Position numbers and translations under genes: made by a program. A stretch of 16,023 bases of DNA from JAIVGZ01 sp964552205 (GTDB taxonomy: Bacteria; Pseudomonadota; Gammaproteobacteria; Natronospirales; JAIVGZ01), in the NCBI GenBank assembly GCA_964552205.1, contig CAZKFT010000041.1, positions 1-16,023 of the forward strand, given 5' to 3'. Below, piece by piece: positions 12,504 through 16,023 of this stretch; position 1 is the stretch's first letter, and each line of letters opens with the position of its first letter. The notes under the pieces were generated by a model, which was given only the letters and a program-made list of their open reading frames with translations, did not search any database and was not told where the DNA came from.

Positions 12504-12875
12504 ATGAAGAACGCCTTGTATGTGTCACTCCTCGTCGCAGCGCTTTCCCTCTATGGGTGCGGAGCGGAATTCGTGGAGGAACAACCTCTGGTGGTCAGCG
12601 TCGGAGAGTGGAGCGTGTACCGCGATTTCACCTTCAATGCCTACAGCGACCAGATGCTACGCGGTGACGATGGCACTGCCCAGGAAGTAGCACTCTTCAT
12701 GAGCCAAAACGACAATTTTCGCATCGCTCTCGACGGCGCTAACGCAAACCGTGTCGGAGTGGTGCGTAGAGCACTGCTGGACGCAGGAATTCCCGCCTAC
12801 AAGATTCAGGTGGGCACCTTCGGTGATTCGCTTCTTCGCAGGGATACGCGAGTGGCGGTTCTGATCGGCAACTAG
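12504..12875 (+). CDS. Small OmpA_C-like lipoprotein
   Basis: A 123-residue lipoprotein. The signal peptide MKNALYVSLLVAALSLYGC ends in a lipobox with acylated Cys19. After a short linker, residues 34-123 form a compact domain (GEWSVYRDFTF ... IALDG ... RVGVVRRALLDAG ... RVAVLI). It resembles the C-terminal OmpA/Pal fold with the TDxxGxxxxNxxLS stretch deleted, so the usual diaminopimelate-binding Asp seems to be missing. The same domain closes the collagen-like lipoprotein at 13744-14667: about 52 of 90 positions are identical without gaps by eye count. TACCCT (12492-12497) sits 6 bases before the ATG, perhaps a leaderless promoter. The gene ends with a strong terminator. Confidence 0.85.
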   Translation: MKNALYVSLLVAALSLYGCGAEFVEEQPLVVSVGEWSVYRDFTFNAYSDQMLRGDDGTAQEVALFMSQNDNFRIALDGANANRVGVVRRALLDAGIPAYKIQVGTFGDSLLRRDTRVAVLIGN

Positions 12876-12903
12876 CCCCCTCTAGCTTGCTGGTGACGTA
12901 CCG

Positions 12904-12931
12904 AGCGCGGCCTGCTGGCCGCGCTTTTTTT
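12904..12931 (+). terminator. Rho-independent terminator after the small lipoprotein gene
   Basis: A 9-bp GC-rich stem (AGCGCGGCC, 12904-12912, with GGCCGCGCT, 12917-12925), TGCT loop and a run of seven T. The stem is identical to that at 14697-14718. Confidence 0.95.
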
Positions 12932-12982
12932 GTGCGGTGGCGAACAGAACAGTTCTCCAGGTCGACTCACAATGGTCGGCCA
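12932..12982 (+). promoter_or_regulatory. Conserved 51-base promoter-like spacer, copy 1 (before sod)
   Basis: GTGCG-x-TGGCGAACAGA (12932-12948), 17 variable bases, CTCACAAT (12966-12973), 9 bases, then ATG. The same order and spacing recur at 14724-14774 before the M48 protease gene. Two conserved blocks 17 bases apart look like -35 and -10 elements; CACAAT matches TATAAT at four of six, while GAACAGA is not a housekeeping -35. Confidence 0.5.
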
Positions 12983-13621
12983 ATGGAACCAACTCCAGAC
13001 AACCGGTTCATCCACGTACTTCCGGACCTACCGTACCAGTACGATGCATTGAGTCCTCTCATAGACGCTAGGACCATGGAACTCCACCATGACTGTCACC
13101 ATGCGTCCTATGTGAAGTCCCTCAATGAGGCGCTGGACGCGTTTCCGGATCTGCAGCAACGCGATGCAATCTGGTTGCTGCGCAACCTCCGGCAGATACC
13201 GAGCAAGATTCGCGAACTCGTCCGCAGGAATGCGGGTGGTCATGTGAACCACAGCATGTACTGGATGACCCTCTCGCCGGAATGCAGCGTGCTTGAGCCA
13301 GGGAAGGTATCGGAGGCAATAGACAGGGATTTCGGCAGCCTTGAAGAGTTCAAAGAGAAGTTTGAGAGCGCTGGCAGGGCACTATTCGGTTCTGGATGGG
13401 TATGGTTGGCCCATGAGTTCGAAGATGGTGGAAAGCTCAAGATCTATACAACCTACGGCCACGACAACCCGGTCATGAATGGTCGATGCCCACTTCTACT
13501 GAATGATGTGTGGGAACACGCGTACTACCTGAAGCACGAGAGCAGGCGTGGAGAATACCTGGCGGAGTGGTGGCCCTTGGTGAACTGGAAGGAAGTAGAA
13601 AGTCGATACATGGACCAGTAG
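12983..13621 (+). CDS. sod: Superoxide dismutase, Fe/Mn family, with His in place of the outer-sphere Gln
   Basis: A 212-residue cytoplasmic enzyme, with no signal peptide in this reading. It converts superoxide to hydrogen peroxide and oxygen. Metal ligands are His35 (MELHHDCHH), His90 (GGHVNHSMYW), Asp175 and His179 (NDVWEHAYYLKH). Metal type: Gly86 sits where FeSOD usually has Gln, as in MnSOD, but the MnSOD-type Gln in 'NQD' is replaced by His160 (TYGHDNP). Such a His occurs in some iron or cambialistic enzymes, so Fe or mixed metal use is possible. ATG 12983 is chosen because the family N-terminus begins there and because the upstream spacer length is conserved; the frame extends 96 bases upstream through the terminator and is not credible. 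RBS is weak. Confidence 0.93.
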   Translation: MEPTPDNRFIHVLPDLPYQYDALSPLIDARTMELHHDCHHASYVKSLNEALDAFPDLQQRDAIWLLRNLRQIPSKIRELVRRNAGGHVNHSMYWMTLSPECSVLEPGKVSEAIDRDFGSLEEFKEKFESAGRALFGSGWVWLAHEFEDGGKLKIYTTYGHDNPVMNGRCPLLLNDVWEHAYYLKHESRRGEYLAEWWPLVNWKEVESRYMDQ

Positions 13622-13743
13622 CTATCCCAATGCGCCCCAACGCACTGACCCGGCGCCTGTCGCCCTCTACGATGTACAGCTGACCGAGTCCCCCGACAGT
13701 CCGCACTTCCGCGGCCCCCGGGAAGAATCCAGAGGTAAACAAA

Positions 13744-14667
13744 ATGAAAAAGATTCATAGTCCGATATTGGTTGCCATTGCGGCGACATTCGTCGTAGGT
13801 TGCGCAACCAGAGACCCGGTTGTCGTAGATGCCCCCGCCTATCGGGATGCACCACGTAGCTACGCTGGTCCCGCTGGACCGGCTGGACCAACCGGTGCTA
13901 CCGGCGCTCGCGGTGATACCGGTGCAACCGGCGTGACAGGTGCTGCACTTGCAGGCCCGGCAGGCCCGCAAGGCGCCGATGGTGTGAGAGGTCCGCAGGG
14001 CCCGACCGGCGCAACCGGTGACCACGGAGAAATGGTTGTTGGGCGCGCAGGCGTGGCTGGTCCGGTTGGCGCTACTGGTGCGACTGGCGCCACAGGTTAC
14101 ACAGGCCAGGCCGGTGTAGCGACTGTTGGTCCTGCAGGACCGCGCGGTCCAACGGGCGCCATGGGCGCCACGGGTGCCGTCGGTAGTACGGGTGCTGTTG
14201 GCCCAACCACTGTTGGTCCGACCGGCGTCGCCGGTGCAGCAGGCGCAACCGGTTCCACCGGTGTGCGAGGCGCAACTGGCTCGATTGGTTCAGGCGCGAC
14301 CGTTGGTATGGTCGGTGTTGCCGGTGCAACAGGTATGACCGGTGCACGAGGCCCGACAGGTGAAGTTGGCGAGCAGGGTGAACTGGCAGTTGGTGGTAGC
14401 TGGAGCGTATTCCGTGACTACAGTTTCAATTCCAACAGTGACCTGATGCTTCGTTCAGACCAAGACAAGGCCTACGAAGTTGCGCGTTACATGAGCGAGA
14501 ATCCCAGCTATACGATTGCGCTGGACGGTTCAAGCTCCGCTCGCGTCGGCGTAGTTCACCGGGCATTGCTGGAAGCTGGTGTCGCCGCCAACAGGATTCA
14601 GATTGGCGCGTTCGGTGATCCTGCCCTACGCAGCAACAGCCGGGTCGCTGTCCTGATCAGTGACTAA
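13744..14667 (+). CDS. Collagen-like repeat lipoprotein with OmpA_C-like end
   Basis: A 307-residue lipoprotein. The signal peptide MKKIHSPILVAIAATFVVGC ends in a lipobox (Cys20). Residues 42-216 are collagen-type Gly-X-Y repeats rich in GAT, GPT and GPA triplets. The regular pattern is eight triplets then a five-residue unit such as GEMVV, GVATV or GPTTV; see the repeat entry. Residues 218-307 form the same compact domain as the small lipoprotein at 12504-12875. A rod-like trimer anchored by lipid at one end and carrying a globular domain at the other is inferred, which would suit surface display or spanning of the periplasm. AGAGG (13732-13736) is the ribosome binding site. A terminator follows. 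Confidence 0.93.
   Translation: MKKIHSPILVAIAATFVVGCATRDPVVVDAPAYRDAPRSYAGPAGPAGPTGATGARGDTGATGVTGAALAGPAGPQGADGVRGPQGPTGATGDHGEMVVGRAGVAGPVGATGATGATGYTGQAGVATVGPAGPRGPTGAMGATGAVGSTGAVGPTTVGPTGVAGAAGATGSTGVRGATGSIGSGATVGMVGVAGATGMTGARGPTGEVGEQGELAVGGSWSVFRDYSFNSNSDLMLRSDQDKAYEVARYMSENPSYTIALDGSSSARVGVVHRALLEAGVAANRIQIGAFGDPALRSNSRVAVLISD
13867..14391 (+). repeat. Collagen-like super-repeat, six units of 87 (one of 90) bases
   Basis: Unit starts fall at residues 42, 71, 100, 129, 158 and 188. Each unit holds eight Gly-X-Y triplets and ends in GAALA, GEMVV, GVATV, GPTTV, GSGATV (one residue longer) or GELAV. The total, 175 residues, equals six times 29 plus one. DNA copies have diverged, so this is an old, selected repeat, not a recent tandem expansion. 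Confidence 0.93.
14395..14664 (+). repeat. Diverged duplicate of the domain at 12603-12872
   Basis: The 90-codon segment aligns without gaps with codons 34-123 of the small lipoprotein gene, with about 52 identical residues by eye. The similarity continues in the 3' flank (terminator stem and 51-base spacer), so the duplicated unit includes regulatory DNA. Confidence 0.88.
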
Positions 14668-14696
14668 TCCCCGCCTAGAGTAGTTTTAGCAAATGG

Positions 14697-14723
14697 AGCG
14701 CGGCCACCTGGCCGCGCTTTTTT
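14697..14723 (+). terminator. Rho-independent terminator after the collagen-like gene
   Basis: Stem AGCGCGGCC (14697-14705) with GGCCGCGCT (14710-14718), ACCT loop and six T. Same stem as at 12904, only the loop differs. Confidence 0.95.
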
Positions 14724-14774
14724 GTGCGTTGGCGAACAGATGCGCCAATGACATTGGCTCACAATCCGTCGTTC
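14724..14774 (+). promoter_or_regulatory. Conserved 51-base promoter-like spacer, copy 2 (before the M48 gene)
   Basis: GTGCG-x-TGGCGAACAGA (14724-14740), 17 variable bases, CTCACAAT (14758-14765), 9 bases, then ATG 14775. Exactly the same block order and lengths as 12932-12982, although the genes that follow are unrelated. Confidence 0.5.
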
Positions 14775-15605
14775 ATGAACTCAAACACGATTCAACGAAT
14801 TGGTGCGGTGGGACTCGTAGTCTGCATGGCCATGCTTACAGGCTGTGCAACCAGTACGACCGCGGGTGGCGCAGTCGGTGCCGACCGGTCGCAGATGATG
14901 TTGGTCTCGTCCGAGCAACTGGAGCAGATGTCCGCTGATGCTTACGCTGCGGTCAAGGCGGATGCAGCGAAACAGGGCACGCTCAACACCAACGGCCCTC
15001 TAGTGCAACGCGTACGGCGAATTGCCGCAAACATAGCGCCGCAGTCGCGGGTGTTTCGCGAGGACACCTCCAGCTGGCCCTGGGAAACCAACGTCATCAC
15101 CAGCGATGTGATGAACGCGTTCGTCATGCCTGGTGGCAGGATCATGTTCTACTCCGGGCTCATCGACCAGCTGCAACTTACCGATGACGAGATTGCCATC
15201 GTCATGGGCCACGAGATTGCGCACGCGCTTAGGGAGCATGCCCGGGAACAGGTGTCGCAGGCCATGGCCGCGCAGACCGCCATCGGTGTAGGCGCCTCCA
15301 TATTTGGCCTGGGTCAGGGGTCTGCTGACCTCGCAGCCGCCGGGTATCAAGCGCTACTCGCCACCCGGTTCAGCCGCAATCACGAGTCTGAGGCAGATCG
15401 CATAGGCCTCGAACTGTCTGCACGGGCGGGTTACGACCCGCGTGCGGGCATCACGCTCTGGCAGAAAATGAGCGCAGCCAACCAAGGAGGGCGGCCGCCG
15501 GAGTTTCTGAGCAGCCATCCTTCGGATGCTGCGCGAATCCGTCACATCGAAGCGCTTCTACCGACTGTGCTGCCACTTTACCGGGCCGCAGCCAAGCCTA
15601 GGTAA
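14775..15605 (+). CDS. M48-family metalloprotease lipoprotein (LoiP/YcaL-like)
   Basis: A 276-residue lipoprotein protease. The signal peptide with lipobox LTGC gives acylated Cys24. The zinc motif is HEIAHALREH (146-155), with third ligand Glu204 in RNHESEADRIG. GGRIMFYSGLIDQLQLTDDEIA (about 120-141) is the family segment before the active site. LoiP- and YcaL-type proteases cleave misfolded outer-membrane or periplasmic proteins. I chose ATG 14775, which gives a normal lipoprotein signal and keeps the conserved 51-base upstream spacer; longer frames from 14724 or 14748 add residues that spoil the signal sequence. No Shine-Dalgarno is evident. Confidence 0.93.
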   Translation: MNSNTIQRIGAVGLVVCMAMLTGCATSTTAGGAVGADRSQMMLVSSEQLEQMSADAYAAVKADAAKQGTLNTNGPLVQRVRRIAANIAPQSRVFREDTSSWPWETNVITSDVMNAFVMPGGRIMFYSGLIDQLQLTDDEIAIVMGHEIAHALREHAREQVSQAMAAQTAIGVGASIFGLGQGSADLAAAGYQALLATRFSRNHESEADRIGLELSARAGYDPRAGITLWQKMSAANQGGRPPEFLSSHPSDAARIRHIEALLPTVLPLYRAAAKPR

Positions 15606-15700
15606 TTCACCACACTGTGTCTGCCACCGCACGGACTCACTCATCCACACCGTCGATACTTCCCATCCGGTAATCGAATTGCTGAAGAGGCAAGGAATTC

Positions 15701-16023
15701 ATGAATACTCAATTCACTTTCAAATCGCTGCTCTCTGTATTGTTCCTGACCACTTTGCTGTCTGCCTGTGGTGGAGATGACAACGGTCGTGACCCCATTC
15801 TCGGCATAGGTGACGGCATGGTTGCCCTTGCACCGACGGTGACCGCAACTGTTCCTGTCGCAGGTGCTACCGGCGTGGCGATTACCACTTCGGTTGTTAC
15901 TGCAACCTTCGACCAACCCGTCGGGCCGCTTACAGGTGCTGCAAGCTTTACCGTGACCTGTTCCGCACCCTGTGTCAGCCCGAACGGAACCACATCGATG
16001 AATGCTGCCGGTACGCAGGCAAC
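15701..16023 (+). CDS. Ig-like-domain lipoprotein (5' part, runs off the window)
   Basis: The first 107 codons of a larger gene. The signal peptide (MNTQFTFKSLLSVLFLTTLLSAC) has lipobox LSAC with Cys23, followed by GGDDNGRD, an acidic spacer. From about residue 46 it matches the start of a bacterial Ig-like domain of the Big_5/SbsA type: VTATVPVAGATGVAITTSV, ATFDQPV and the 'AASFTV' strand. Proteins of this layout are surface or secreted adhesins, or carriers of C-terminal domains such as ice-binding DUF3494; the rest is outside the window. AAGGA and AGAGG (15686-15696) give a good ribosome binding site. The 95 bases upstream hold no visible gene. Confidence 0.85.
   Translation, partial: MNTQFTFKSLLSVLFLTTLLSACGGDDNGRDPILGIGDGMVALAPTVTATVPVAGATGVAITTSVVTATFDQPVGPLTGAASFTVTCSAPCVSPNGTTSMNAAGTQA

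Noticed and set aside
12887..12982. Upstream extension of the sod frame
   Set aside because: It would read through the terminator hairpin and T-run, and the added residues do not resemble a transit or signal sequence.
13860..14347. Minus-strand proline-rich frames opposite the collagen-like gene
   Set aside because: They are the antisense translation of Gly-X-Y codons (GGN read as NCC, proline); no start signals.
13867..14391. CRISPR-like or satellite repeat
   Set aside because: The 87-base periodicity lies in a coding frame with diverged DNA copies and has no constant repeat/spacer division.
1..16023. rRNA, tRNA, insertion sequence or CRISPR array
   Set aside because: No clover-leaf, rRNA block, transposase frame or repeat-spacer pattern was recognised by eye; small RNAs cannot be excluded without computation.

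Overview
The window reads as a chromosomal segment of a moderately GC-rich gammaproteobacterium, most likely near Xanthomonadales/Lysobacterales or Chromatiales. This is inferred from the yqjD-yqjE-yqjK-type operon, the lipoprotein and M48 protease style, and a sedentary-type integron with its own attC family. No rRNA or tRNA gene is visible, so taxonomy stays tentative.

Region 1 (1-2404, possibly to 3280) is the distal part of an integron gene-cassette array. Position 1 is the core site of an upstream attC. Four further attC sites (559-685, 1157-1239, 1634-1759, 2326-2404) delimit four complete cassettes: an antitoxin/RelE-ParE toxin pair, a SnoaL/DUF4440-like protein, a DUF4345-like membrane protein, and a second antitoxin/toxin pair. 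For three cassettes, the bases at the cassette start are complementary to the R'' bases at its end. After the last attC come a DsrE-like protein and a DUF2165 membrane protein with no attC behind them, which marks the array end. No integrase is in view; it would lie to the left.

Region 2 (3455-7477) is a co-directional run: SbtA-type bicarbonate transporter, its PII-like partner SbtB, an RsbQ-type alpha/beta hydrolase, a PAS-GGDEF diguanylate cyclase whose PAS domain resembles that of RsbP, and a zinc-less MDR oxidoreductase. Spacing is tight throughout (4, 21, 0 and 8 bases). This suggests a carbon/energy-sensing unit in which the RsbQ/PAS stress sensor drives c-di-GMP synthesis.

Region 3 (7554-11524) holds a divergent HPF/RaiA-like protein, a three-gene enzyme cluster (ABM-fold monooxygenase, FMN reductase, cyclase-family hydrolase), a leftward yqjD-yqjE-yqjK-like operon, and a YciI-like secreted protein translationally coupled to a DksA/TraR zinc-finger protein. 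Several of these are stationary-phase or ribosome-linked families.

Region 4 (11596-16023) carries a pirin, a small OmpA_C-like lipoprotein, an Fe/Mn superoxide dismutase, a collagen-like lipoprotein, an M48 metalloprotease lipoprotein, and the start of an Ig-like-domain lipoprotein. The small lipoprotein and the C-terminus of the collagen-like lipoprotein are paralogous (about 52 of 90 residues identical by eye). Each is followed by a near-identical terminator and a 51-base spacer with matching blocks ahead of an unrelated gene. The collagen-like region is a regular super-repeat: six blocks, each of eight Gly-X-Y triplets plus one longer unit. This lipoprotein pair is the most unusual content of the window.
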